From assembly GCA_001414485.1 (NCBI GenBank), contig LLEY01000116.1, positions 124,001-188,000 on the forward strand: a stretch of 64,000 bases of DNA, written 5' to 3'. Under the pieces are notes generated by a model that was not told the DNA's origin, made no database searches, and saw only the letters and a program-made list of their open reading frames with translations. The translations under genes were made by a program, and so were the position numbers. Of the stretch, positions 50,052 to 61,866 are shown in pieces. The first letter of the stretch is position 1. Each line of letters begins with the position of its first letter. Origin of the DNA: Calycina herbarum. Its lineage: Eukaryota; Ascomycota; Leotiomycetes; Helotiales; Pezizellaceae.

Positions 50052-51234
50052 CTTTCTTCTACTATTCACAAACAGAAGTTGACTTAGATAAAGGGTCTGG
50101 TTGAAGATAATCTAAGATTTGAACTAGGAGGTGATCTAGAAAAGAGACGGAGAAGCATGTGATTTTCTTCTATCTATACTCTTCTTAGGTGAAGACGGCC
50201 AAACTTGGCGCTGTTTATTTCTGTTTCTATTCTACATCTCGCATCGGAGATGCTACCATTTGATCTGGCAACGATCTTAGCCTCGACATTTTAGTCTAAA
50301 GACTGTTTTGTTATTTTACTTTTCAGGGCGTAAAGACTAAGAATTCAAGCTTATTTTTGTCGATTCCTCTCTCGGCTATTTTGAATAAAAATAAAAGGAG
50401 ATAAATACTAAATAAGAACAGTTGGGATTTAAATAAACTAGTAAGTTATCTAAGTTATAGCTCTAATTTTTGAAGACACTTAGAAGGGAAATAATACAGC
50501 CCGGGAGTTTCTCCGATATAAGGAGAAGGGTATATAAACGCCACATGTTTTAGCTTTATTTTGTGCTTATTAATATACATTAGCCTGGTTACACTATATT
50601 GTATAAATCCGGGCTCGCGATATTTTCCTCAGCCACTACTTTTAGGCCTGGTCATGTGCGTAGCGTTAGAATGTCACGCGTATGGCGTAATAGCACATTT
50701 CTCGGTGCGTGGCAGCACGCTGGTGCCTGCAGGAGCGCCCCTTCACAACACCATCACCACGATAGGAACAATATAGATAGAGCCAGTCAGGTATTGGCGC
50801 AAGGCGTGCCGCATAGCGTGCCTAAATCATACCGTGCTCTTGCAGATCATCATGGCAATATCTCCTACTCTACACTCTATCATCGTTAAGGCCGATTAAT
50901 TGACACATTTTCAGTTAAACGGTGACGTCCTCTGAACTTCCCAAGGCTAAAGAGTCGATAGGGCAGTCTCTTTTCTATTCCCAACAACAAGTGTAAAGGG
51001 TTTGTAATTGTTATTACCTGGCCCTCCAGACACAACTTATCTATTCAATTTCAAAGAGCCACTACATTTGCTCACACCACAAGAAGGTAGCCGACACCCT
51101 GTGTATACTGCTGTCTGCCCGCTATATTCTGCCCCGCTATATTCGCACAGAATAATACGCACGAAATATAGCTTAATGCCACTGCCTACGTAATATTTCA
51201 CAAGCAGTCGTGAGATATATTCGGCCGTCAAGAG
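50052..51234. other. Left half of the unmutated island, no gene recognised
   Basis: CpA and TpG return to normal levels at once. Frames at 50561-50776 and 50599-50889 overlap and show no domain. A TATATAAA box lies at about 50530. I see no transposon sequence here. Confidence 0.45.
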
Positions 51235-51895
51235 TCACGACTCGGAAATACCATGCGCCGCAAAGGCACGCTTCAGGATTTCCCGAATGACCGGTTGCTT
51301 GCGTTCATTGTATTCGTTCGCCGTGTCACCTGCCTGCCGAGCCGCTGAGGCGGCTTGCCTCTTCGCCTCCGCGTATACCAATCTATCATCCTCGTGATTC
51401 AACAGCCACTCTTTGAATATGCGATGACGGACAATCTCGGAGCTGTCGGGGCCCCATACATGGATGCTGGCGTACGGCTCGTCGAGGCCAAAGAAGCGAT
51501 GCTCCTACAGCGTCTCGCGTTAGTGTTGACGAACTTTGAAAAAAACCTGTCGAAAATGAAAAACAAATTACCTTCATGCGAGAGAGGAATTGAAAACCGG
51601 CATCCTCCAGATCCCGAACGTAGTCTCCTTCGGCAGTCGGGTCGGCGACAACTAGATTTATATCTATAACGTCCTTGGCCGGTAGACCGGGTACACTGGT
51701 CGAGCCTATATGCTCAATAGCCAGAGCGCGACCTCCTAGCGCCGCCTGAATTCGCTGAGCTATTAAGATAAATAAAGAGGGCCATTTCGGATTCGGCTCA
51801 ACTATCTCAATCACGCGACGGGGTCTATATGAAACACTTTGCTCATCATTCAGACCAAAATCCTCAAATTTCGCTATCTCGGCATTTGTAGGCAT
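51235..51895 (-). CDS. GrpB family protein (UPF0157, nucleotidyltransferase-like fold)
   Basis: Exons on the minus strand are 51895-51572 and 51504-51235, with a 67-nt GT-AG intron, for 197 aa. Family features are clear: VEPNPKWPSLFILIAQRIQ, then IEHIGSTSVPGLPAKDVIDI and after the intron EHRFFGLDEPYASIHVW, RHRIFKEWL and AEAKRQAAS. GrpB-like proteins are common in bacteria and scattered in fungi; they resemble nucleotidyltransferases, but their function is not settled. An upstream in-frame ATG at 51928 would add 11 residues; I prefer 51895 because MPTNAEIAKF starts a normal family N-terminus. The frame is intact and not RIP-mutated, although retrotransposon blocks lie 1.2 kb to the right-hand end's downstream side and 0.9 kb upstream. 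Confidence 0.85.
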
Positions 51896-52751
51896 AGCGA
51901 TCAATGTTGTCGATAGCAGATGAAGCACGCCCGTTTTCTTGAGGTGCAGATTGAGATAGGAGTGTTGATGAAGGTTTCTTCACGATGGATAAGAGGTATG
52001 GATCCTTTTAATATTCTTTAAAGACCGCTCTGACGTTAATAGAGGTGAGTCACAAAAATAATACATATATATAGGATTTGATCGCTGCAAACGTGTGAGT
52101 GAGTCATATTGAGCAGATGGGCATTGGAGTCTGGAGCTTAAGCGCCGTAGCATTCCTGTGAGTCATGCCGAAAGGCTCTTATACCGCGGCCTACGTGGCC
52201 GCCAATTCCCACATTCAGTTGTCGATCAATCAGAAGGCCCCTTGGAGGCTAAGGTGGGAATCGAAACAGTTCATCGCTTCAAGCAGAGCACAAACAGTTT
52301 GAGGGAAAAGCCAGAAGAGAAAAGCTGGAATTGAAAAGCCAGTAGTGCGAAGCTGGCAGTGAGAAGCCAGAAGTGGATGTCGGGAAACGGGAATTTTCCG
52401 GCAAGATCCGCCCTAACTCAGCCACACGCCTCGCATCCACAGATTAGCAGCCACAGGTATTACATTAATATAATTATTTTTTTACCGAGATTACTGTAAC
52501 CTCGACGCAGCTAACCAGGGCCCTTGCTCGCTTGATTAGAGGAGGTATTAGCCTATGTAGCGACGTCGTATAATAGAGTACACCGTAGCTGCTACAAAGG
52601 TAGCAATAGTATTTTCGTATTTATTATAGAACCTGGATATCTATATTTAATCGTTCTATATTTAAATAGTGAAAAAAATTTAATAATAGTATTATAAGTC
52701 GAGGGGTCTTATTAGAGAGTAAAAAGAGACTCTCTATAAATTCAAAGAGCG
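51896..52751. other. Right half of the unmutated island
   Basis: No gene is seen. It probably holds the GrpB promoter. From about 52470 the sequence becomes AT-rich and poor in CpA and TpG, without matching the LTR family, so RIP-type change may have spread into this flank. Confidence 0.4.
52300..52376 (+). repeat. Short imperfect repeat (AAGCCAG/AAGCTGG units)
   Basis: Five units alternating AAGCCAG and AAGCTGG recur every 12-17 bases upstream of the GrpB gene. Confidence 0.5.
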
Positions 52752-53215
52752 TATAACGAAACTTAAACGAACTAAACAAAGATAACTAAGTCTCGAAGGT
52801 TAGTATATAGATAAGAAGTATAGATACGCTAGGTTGTTTACTTAGAAGTAAACTCGTTGCTTATATTAAAGATATTAAATAAAATAATAAGATTAATAAC
52901 TAAAGTTAAGTATAAAGCTTCTATCTAATAGCAGATATACTAGTCTTATATAGAATCTTCGTTTCTTAAGTATATCGCTTATATCGCTTATATTACTTAC
53001 GTCGCTCGCGATTAAAGCGATTAGAGCGATATAGGTAATCACGTTATATAACTATATATAACTTCTAATAGTATTATAATAGTAAGATTCTAAAACTCTT
53101 AAATACCTTTTATATTACTGATTTCCTTCTATATTACCTTCTATTCTTAGATATTATATCTTATTCTATTAGAACGCTATCTAGACTACTTATTATATAA
53201 CCGTGGTTTATAATA
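52752..53215 (-). repeat. LTR 8 (3' LTR of element F)
   Basis: It starts TATAACGAAAC and ends GGTTTATAATA in plus-strand view. Its ATCGC/GCGAT module (52970-53038) matches that of LTR 5, so F and D belong to one subfamily. Confidence 0.78.
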
Positions 53216-54326
53216 CTATTCTCTTCTTAGACTAGCGTGTTTATACGCTTAAATATAGCTTAAGAAAATATCGTTAAGAGGCTAGTAGTCTCTCTAGTTC
53301 CTATTATATCGTTAATATCTCTTCTAAAAAACAAGCTTAAATAATATAAAACTCTTAACACTCTTTATATCAAACGTATAAGACGTGAAATAATTCTCTA
53401 TACTTATTATATAAATACGAAAACTAGTCGTCGATACGTTAGTATTTCTAATAGTTCTAAGTACTTCGAATATACTAGAAAGAGCAAATCTTATAATATT
53501 AAGATATAAAACCGAATACTCTTACTTTTTAAGTAAGAATCTATTAATACCTAGAACCGGCGCTTATAGTAGAAGAAGAAGATAGCTTATAAGGTTTAAG
53601 AAGAAGCTATGTAGAAAATCCTTCGCTTATAGAAATAATAACGCTTTCTTACTAAGTAGAAGTAAGAGATGCTCCGTCGTAGTCTTACTAACCTATAAGA
53701 GCTTAATAAAGCTAAAGAGAAAGAAAGAGCAGATAAGAAGAAAGAATAGAGAGAGTTAGAGATTACCTAGCTAGTAGCCTCTTCTTCTTCTAGCAACCCT
53801 GCTTTTGTTATTAAACTATCTCTTAATTCAGCTTTTCTTAAGACCTTCTCTTCTAATTACGAGATATAGGTAGCTCTAGGTTTTAATAGTAGAACTTCTA
53901 AAGTTCCTTTAAGTAATAGTTAAGATTACTTTTCAGCTTCTAAGTGTTTTCTAAGTATAAGTAATCTAACTATTTAATTAAATACTTAACTTATTCTCTA
54001 ATAAGTTTATAGTTAAGAATTCTCTTAACTTCGTACTTAGTATTTAGATTTACTAGTTGAATTTCTATAAGTAGAGCTAGTAGTGCTTCTAGTAGTACTA
54101 GTTTAAGTAGAGATATATAGAATACTAGATAGATATTTATTATCTATAGTAATACTAATTTATAATTTAAAAGTCCTCTAATCTATTTAATTTTAAATAG
54201 TTTAAGTTTTTTATAATCTAGTTTATTACTTAGTCTTTTTATATTAATATTTTTTTATACTAAGTAGACTTTATCTCTCTCTTTTAGCGTTAGCTTCTAA
54301 CTACGTCGTTTATTATAGTAGTATAT

Positions 54327-54789
54327 TATTATAAATCACGTACTAGTATATAACGAAGTAAAGTCTAGGCGACGCTCTAATAGGACAAGCACTATTGTAA
54401 CCCTGGAAGGAGGAAAGGATTAAGTATAGTAGGATAGGCAATCCTGAGGATCTTATTACAGTTATATTATATAACTCGGTTAGGAGCAGTTAGGTAATAG
54501 AGTCTAGTTTTAAGGAGCTCTAGAAATAGAGTCGGACTCTATCTTTAGAACTCCTGCTAAGAAGGACTCTAAAACATGAACGAAGGTTCTATATAAGACT
54601 AGCACGTCTGCTATTAGATAGGAGCTTCGTGTTTAACTTTAGTTATTAATCTTATTATCTTATTTAACATCTTTAATATAAGTAACGAGTTTACTTCTAA
54701 GTAAATAACCCGGCGTATTTATACTTCTTACTATATACTAACCTTTGAGACTTAGTTATCTTTGTTTAGTTCGTTTAAGTTTTATTATA
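54327..54789 (+). repeat. LTR 9 (5' LTR of element G)
   Basis: It starts TATTATAAATCACG and ends TTTATTATA, with a GAGTC/GACTC module at about 54505-54560. It is followed by the primer-binding site from 54790. Confidence 0.85.
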
Positions 54790-57700
54790 CTTTAAGTACC
54801 TACTTAGAAGTAAGATTACTACTATATCGGTAATCTCTTCTACTCTGAAAACCACTCTACCTAAGCTAGCTGCGGCCCCCCTAGTCGTACTAATCACTAC
54901 TCTCTATAAGGAAGTAAAGCTTCTGATTCCGAAGCTGTTTAATAGCTTACTCGAGAAACTAGCTAAGTTCTTAATAAAAGCTTCTCTCTACTTAAACTTC
55001 TATTATACTTAGTTTAGAAATAAAACTAACTAGGTTATATAGTTGTCTACTTGTTTTAAAAGGGTAGCTTATAACTAGTTAGAACTATACTTAGAAGACT
55101 ACTAGGTAAATAAGACATCTAAAGGAAAAGTCTCTCTTTAAATGTCTAAGAAGATAAGAGACTTGTTTAAGAATATTTAAGAGTTTAGGAATAGAATTAA
55201 CTAGGCTTTTAAAGATATTAATATAAAGAAAAAGATAGTTAGAGCTTTATATATACTTAAGTAAAAGAGGTTAACTGCTAAGTATGCCTTATAATTTTAA
55301 TAGTACTCTATATAGATAGAATAGAATAATAAGGTATTATATAAATAATTCTATTATAGGCTTAAGAATAACGTTAAGGATAAACTCGCTTAAGAAGATT
55401 TTCTAGATATACTAAATAAATTAATAAATAATATAATTAAGATTAATAACTATATCTATAAAAGGAACCTAGAGAAGAAAGGAAGTTATAGTTATTAATA
55501 TAGAAAGAGTAGATAAAAAGATTATAAAGATCTTATAGAAATTAATACTACTTAGAAATTATAGGTTCTAGAGAAGGAATCTAAGAAGGAAAACTCCTAG
55601 AAGAGAGGACTATCTTAGAAAGAGTAAAATTATTAATATAAGTAGAACTTATATTATAACTATAGTCTTCTTAGCTATAGAGTAAATAAGTATAGTAAGA
55701 AGAAAGACTCTAAAGAGAAGTAAGCTAATACTACTATCTAAAAAGAAGTAGCTTTACTAGAAAAAATCGAACTTATAGATAAAGAACTTAAGACTAGAGG
55801 TTATAGTATATAAATTAAAATAGATGCTATAGATATAATAGTAGGCGCTATATACTTATAGCTAAATAAAGGAATTAAGTTATAAGTTAGTAAGGTATAA
55901 GATACTAATAATAATAGAGATCTATTACTTAAAGAATATTATAATATATAGTTAGAAATAGATTATAAATTGCCTCTTTAAGTAGAATATAAATCACTAC
56001 TATTAATAAGTTTATTAGAGTTATTAGAATCGATATCTAACTTATTAAAGGTAAATCTAAGAATATATAAACCTAAATAAGGTAAAATATAAGTATTTAT
56101 TAGAACCTTTAAAAGAGGGAATAGATAGGTATATATAGAAAACTAGAAACCTAATTTCTAGAGCTTATATTCTACTTAAGGAATTAATCCTACTAGCTTA
56201 ACTACTTATAAGATAGTAAGGAATAATATAGATTAAGTAACTATAATTAGCTCTATTACTAGAAGGGAAACCGCTAAGTTTAAAGAACCTAGACTAAGAT
56301 AAACAGTATCTAGTAAGCTATCTAGTATACCTAAGATAAGAGATATTTAAATAGTCGTAGATCTATAAGAAGAAACTAGTTTATAGTAATAGTAGGGTTC
56401 TAATAACTTTATAAGATACCTTAAACCTAGTTTTTTAGATACGCTACCTAATAATAAGGAAGCTATACTAGAAATAGGAGGCTAGTATACTATAGTCGCT
56501 TTAGTTAGAAAAGTTAGAGTAATATTTTAAGAATTAGGAAGTAGAAAATTATTTAGTATAATCTTCTAAGAGATAAACGAATATAATATAGACTAAGAAA
56601 CGGAGTTAGTATAGAGAGAGCTCTACTAACTAATAATTAGAGAAATAAACACTATATCTAGAGAAAATCAACTTATAGTAATAGCGAAGATAAGAGGAAA
56701 GGAACTCCGAGTCTTAATTAATTTAGAAGTAATAAGTAATTTCCTTTCCCTAGTAGCTTAAAAGAAGCTGAACGTTCTAATTAAAGGTATAAAGCTATAC
56801 TACTTAGGAGTAGTTAATAGAATAGATATTATATACTAGGATAGAATTATCGATTAATAAACTATTCTAATAAGGATTACTATTAAAGAATATTACTTAA
56901 ATATATAATTTAATATTATTAAAATAGGAAGTAAAGAAGTAATACTTAGTATATTATAGATTAGAGAATATAATCTAGATATTAATTAGAAGGCTTAAAT
57001 AATAACCTTTAGTTGATATAATTATATAGGTTTATAATTATAACTATAAGACTAGAACGAGGTTAGCGCTACCTCTTCTAAGATACTAGAACACCTAGCC
57101 TAGGGTTCTTCATAGGTTAGTAAGTTAGCTAATAATAAAATACCTATGTAGTATAGAGAATTTAAGGCTTTGTTTAAAAACCTAGAAGACTTGTAAGCCT
57201 TACTAAAACATCGCTTATAAGATTATAAGATAAAATTAAAAGAGGGTTATTATCTCTTAAAGTAGAAACTTTAGTTATATAACTAGAAAAGCTTATAAAG
57301 AATAGAAAGTTATATAAAAGAAGGTATTAAAAAGGGATATATTAGAAGATCTAAGTTACTAATTACCTTAAATATACTTATTATTAAGAAAAAAGATAAT
57401 CTAGATAAGAGAGTATATATTAATTACTAAGAAGTAAATTATACTATAGTTAAGGACGCTTATCCGCTACTACCTAGCTAGTACTTATAAGATAAGTTAG
57501 ATAAGATAGTACGATTTATAAAACTAGATTAACAAAACGCTTATAGACTTATATAAATAAAAGTTAAAGATAAATAGAAGATAGTATTTACCTTACTATT
57601 AAGTCTTTATAAATATATAGTTATACTATTTAGACTCTATAATATACTAGCTATATATTAGAGATAAAATAATAATATTTTAGAAGATCTTCTAAGAGTA

Positions 57701-60481
57701 ATAGTAATCTATTATATAGATAATATCTTAATCTTCTTAGAAAAAGAAGAAGAATATAAAGAATATATTAAAGAAGTTTTATAATAACTTATAAAGGTAA
57801 ACTCTTAGTTAAAACTCTTGAAATACGAGTTTAGAGTAACTTAGATACTTTTCCTAGGATAGGTGTTTAGTCTAGAGAAAATAGAAATAGATTTAGTAAA
57901 GACCTAGAACGTCTTAAACTAGAAGTTACTAGAAAATATAAAAGATATATAGTCCTTTCTTAGATTTATAAACTTTTACTATTTATTTATCTAAGACTAT
58001 ATAAAGATTACTAAACTAATGTTGAGACTAGTTAAAAAAGCTATTAGGTTTATATAGAATAAATAAGTAGAGAATGCTTTTTAGAAAATTAAAGTAAAAT
58101 TTATAGAAAGACCTATTCTATACGATTTTAATATAGATAAACCTAGTACGATTAAAACAGACGCCTTAAATATAGTAGTAGGTGCAGTTTACTTATAACT
58201 AAATAATAAAGGAAAACTTATACCTATTATATATTATTCTAAAATATTTAACTTAGTATAATAAAACTATAGTATCTTTAATAAAGAATTACTTACTATA
58301 ATACTAGCTTTAGAATACTAGAGAATCTATTTATAATTAGTAAAACATCTAATAATAATTCTATCTAACTATAAGAACCTTAAGACGTTTATAACAACTA
58401 AGGAACTTACGACTAGGTAATTAGCTAGATAGTTAGAAATATTAGAAGGATTTAATATTATTATTCGACATATAAAAGGAACGTTAAATACTCGAGCTAA
58501 TACTCTTAGCTAAAAACCTAGATATAAGAGAGATAAAGAGTATAAAAAGATTATAATCTTAAAAACTCTTAAGAATAGAGACTTAGTACTTACTATATAT
58601 AAAATAGTAGTAATAAATAATATTTAGATAGATAAAATTTAGAATATATATAAAGGTTATAATTAGTATATAAAAGGGAAACTATAGGTTCCTAACTTAT
58701 ATATAAAGGAGTTTATATAGGAATACTATACTACACTCGCTTATAAATACTAAGGAATTCGTAGGACCTTCTAGAGAATAAGATAATACTACTATATTAA
58801 TCGGTTATCTATAATAGTTAAGGAAGTGATAGTAGAATATAATATCTATACCTAGAATAAGGCTTCCTACTATACTCCTTATAGATAGATAAACACTACT
58901 CTAATACTATAGATACCTTAGAAATTAATATCTATAGATTTTATTATTAAATTACTAAAATCTAAAGATCTGATAATAAGAGTTAAATTTAACATAATCC
59001 TAGTTATTATAGAACGACTTATAAAGTATATAATTTTAGTACTATATATAGAGTTAAGTATAGCTGAAGAACTAGTATTCGTATTCCTTAGAGAAGTAGT
59101 CTTAAAATATAAACTATCTAAAGAAATACTCTTAGATAGAGATAAACTCTTTACCTTAAAATTCTAGATTACTCTTATAGAACGATTAGATGTAAAAAGA
59201 AAGCTTTTAATAGCCTTTTACTCTTAAATAAATAAAGGAAACAAATAGATAAATTAAGTAGTTAAAACATACCTTCGTTATTATATAAACTACTAGTAAA
59301 ACAATTAGATAGAACTACTGCTTTTAGTATAGTTTACTTATAATAGTTTAGTAATAGAAATAATACTTATTATACTATTCTACGCTAACTTTAGATACGA
59401 ATTATTAGTATACTAAGAACCGCTATCTACGACCATTGATAATCAGCTTACTTATATTCAGGTCTTGAAAATTAAGAGGTTATATAAGGAACTTATAAAG
59501 GATTTATAGTTTATTACTAAAAGAAACGTATACTACTATAATAAACGACGTAGTTAGGAGCTAATACTAAAAGAGAGAGATAAGGTCTACTTAGTATAAA
59601 AAAACATTAATATAAAAAGACTAAGTAATAAACTAGATTATAAAAAACTTAGACTATTTAAAATCAAATAAGTTAAAGGACTCTTAAATTATAAACTAAC
59701 GCTACTAAAAACAATAAATATCTACCTAGTATTCTATATATCCTTACTTAAACTAGTACTACTAGGAGCACTACTAGCTCTAATTATAGAAATTTAACTA
59801 GTTAATCTAAACGCTAAATACGAAGTTAAGTAAATCCTTAACTATAAAATTATTAGAGGTAAGATTAGGTATTTAATTAAATAGTTAGACTACCTATATT
59901 TAGAGAATATATAGGAATTAAAAGGCAATCTTAATTATTATTTAAGAGAACTTTAGAAGTTCTACTAGTAAAACCTAGGACTGCCTAGAACTTAGGACCA
60001 GGGTTAGACAGGGATATATTATTAGAAAGTACCTGTTTAATAAAGAGAGCTATCTCGAAGGTAGGAAACTAGGCAGAAGAGGACTTAGGAGAAGGACTCG
60101 AGGGAGGAGGACTCGGAGGAGTAATAGGGAATCGTTTACGTATAGGTCTAAAGAAAAACCAGTATATAGGTTTTTAAGGCCTAGGGATAGGAATAATAAG
60201 ATAGCTAGGACTATTATAGGACCTTTTCGACCAGATATACTTAGAATAGCGAGAAGATCTAGAAAGCTCTAGGAAGTATTAATAGGATTGTTTACGATAG
60301 AAAGAACAAGTCTTAGCTAGACGCTATACGGATTCGATCTATATAGTAAGAGCTAAACGCTCTTTTCGTTTAGTATATAAGGAGAATATGTTTATATATG
60401 AAGAAAGGTTAATATCTTACTAATAAATATATTTAGGTTAGAATTCTAGTATAGGGATACGCTAGGCTAAGAAGGGGATAG

Positions 60482-60944
60482 TGTTATAAATCATATACTA
60501 GCACGTAACGAAGTGAAGTCTAGGCGACGCTCTAATAGGACAAGTACTATTATAACCTTAGAAGAAGGAAAGGATTAAGTATAGTAGAATAGGTAATCCT
60601 AAGGATCTTATTATAGTTATATTACGTAACTCGGTTAGGAGCAGTTAGGTGATAGAGTCTAGTTTTAAGGAGCTTTAGAAATAGAGTCGGACTCTATCTT
60701 CGGGACTCCTGCTAAGAAGGACTCTAAAACATAAACGAAGGTTCTATATAAGACTAGCACGTCTACTATTAGATAGAAGCTTCGTACTTAACTTTAGTTA
60801 TTAATCTTATTATCTTGTTTAACATCTTTGATATAAGTAACGAGTTCACTTCTAAGTGAACAACCTAGCGTATTTATACTTCTTACTATATACTAACCTT
60901 CGAGACTTAGTTATCTTTGTTTAGTTCGTTTGAGTTTCGTTATA
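60482..60944 (+). repeat. LTR 10 (3' LTR of element G)
   Basis: It has the same length and module as LTR 9. It starts TGTTATAAATC, after a purine tract (AAGAAGGGGATAG), and ends TTTCGTTATA. Confidence 0.85.
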
Positions 60945-61597
60945 TATATATTTCTTTTAATAATAAACTATAAGTCTTTTATAAGTTCTTTATATAACTC
61001 TTTAATTTTTAAGATCTAAATATAAGTAAGTTAATTATTAATAGTTATAGATAGTAGTTCTTAATATACTAATAATTTATATCTATAATTAGTATAGAAT
61101 AGTATAATAAGTATTATTTCTATTACTAAACTATTATAGGTAAACTATACTAAAGATAGTAGTTCTACCTAGTTATCTTACTAATACTTTATATAATAAT
61201 AAAGATATATTTTAACTACTTAATTTATCTATTTATTTCCTTTATTTATTTAAAAGTAAAAAGCTATAGAAAGTTTCCTTTTTATACTTAATTATTTTAT
61301 AAGAATGATCTAAAATTTTAAGATAAAGAGCTTATCTCTATCTAAGAGTATTTCTTTAGATAGTCTATATCTTAAGACTACTTCTCTAAGGAATACGAAT
61401 ACTAATTCCTTAGCTATACTTAACTCTATATATACTATTAGAATTATATATTTTATAAGTTATTCTATAATAACTAGGATCGTGTTATACTCGACTTCTA
61501 TTATCGAGTCTTTAGATTTTAGTAATTTAATAATAAAATCTATAGATATTGATTTCTAAGGTACTTATAATATTAGAGTAGTATTTATCTATCTATA

Positions 61598-61866
61598 TAT
61601 AATAGTACGAAACAGATAATACTATAAAAGAGGTATATAGAAGTACGTTCCGTAGAATAATATACTTAGATACTAGGCTTTAAATACGAAGGAAAAGATT
61701 AAATTAACCTTTTCTAATACTAAGAGTAAGAGCATCTATATATAAAAGAGTTTAGATAATAATAATAGACTCGGAGGTCTAAACCGGACATTCTAATACT
61801 CGAATACGTAATCCTTATATTCTACGTAACTCTTAGTATTCTTATACTTAATAGCGGGCTATTATA
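61598..61866 (-). repeat. LTR of element H
   Basis: Its ends, TATAATAG and CTATTATA, are what TGTAATAG and CTATTACA would become after CpA and TpG decay. The adjoining purine tract fixes it as the 3' LTR. Confidence 0.65.

Larger units (their letters stand above)
54327..60944 (+). mobile_element. Element G: full-length RIP-mutated chromodomain Ty3/gypsy, nested in F
   Basis: LTRs of 463 bases lie at 54327-54789 and 60482-60944, flanked by TATAT on both sides (low-complexity, but consistent). The interior is collinear with element E: gag from about 54830, reverse transcriptase at about 57370-57960 with a decayed YIDN site near 57715, RNase H from about 58150, integrase to about 59740 and chromodomain at about 59815-59940. 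Stops fill all frames. A tail with GGAGGACTCG-like repeats lies at 60060-60120. Confidence 0.9.
52752..61597 (-). mobile_element. Element F: Ty3/gypsy element interrupted by element G and cut by element H
   Basis: The minus-oriented 3' LTR (52752-53215) is followed by the chromodomain region (about 53960-54110) and the C-terminal part of integrase up to 54326. Element G interrupts there. Integrase resumes at 60945, matching element B from about 35385 onward, and continues to about 61597, where the LTR of element H begins. The rest lies outside the window. Confidence 0.75.

Noticed and set aside
50561..50889. Two overlapping frames of 71 and 96 codons in the island
   Set aside because: There is no domain, no splice pattern, and they overlap in different frames with equal weakness.
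51355..51669. 104-codon plus-strand frame
   Set aside because: It lies opposite the GrpB gene and crosses its intron, so it is a shadow.
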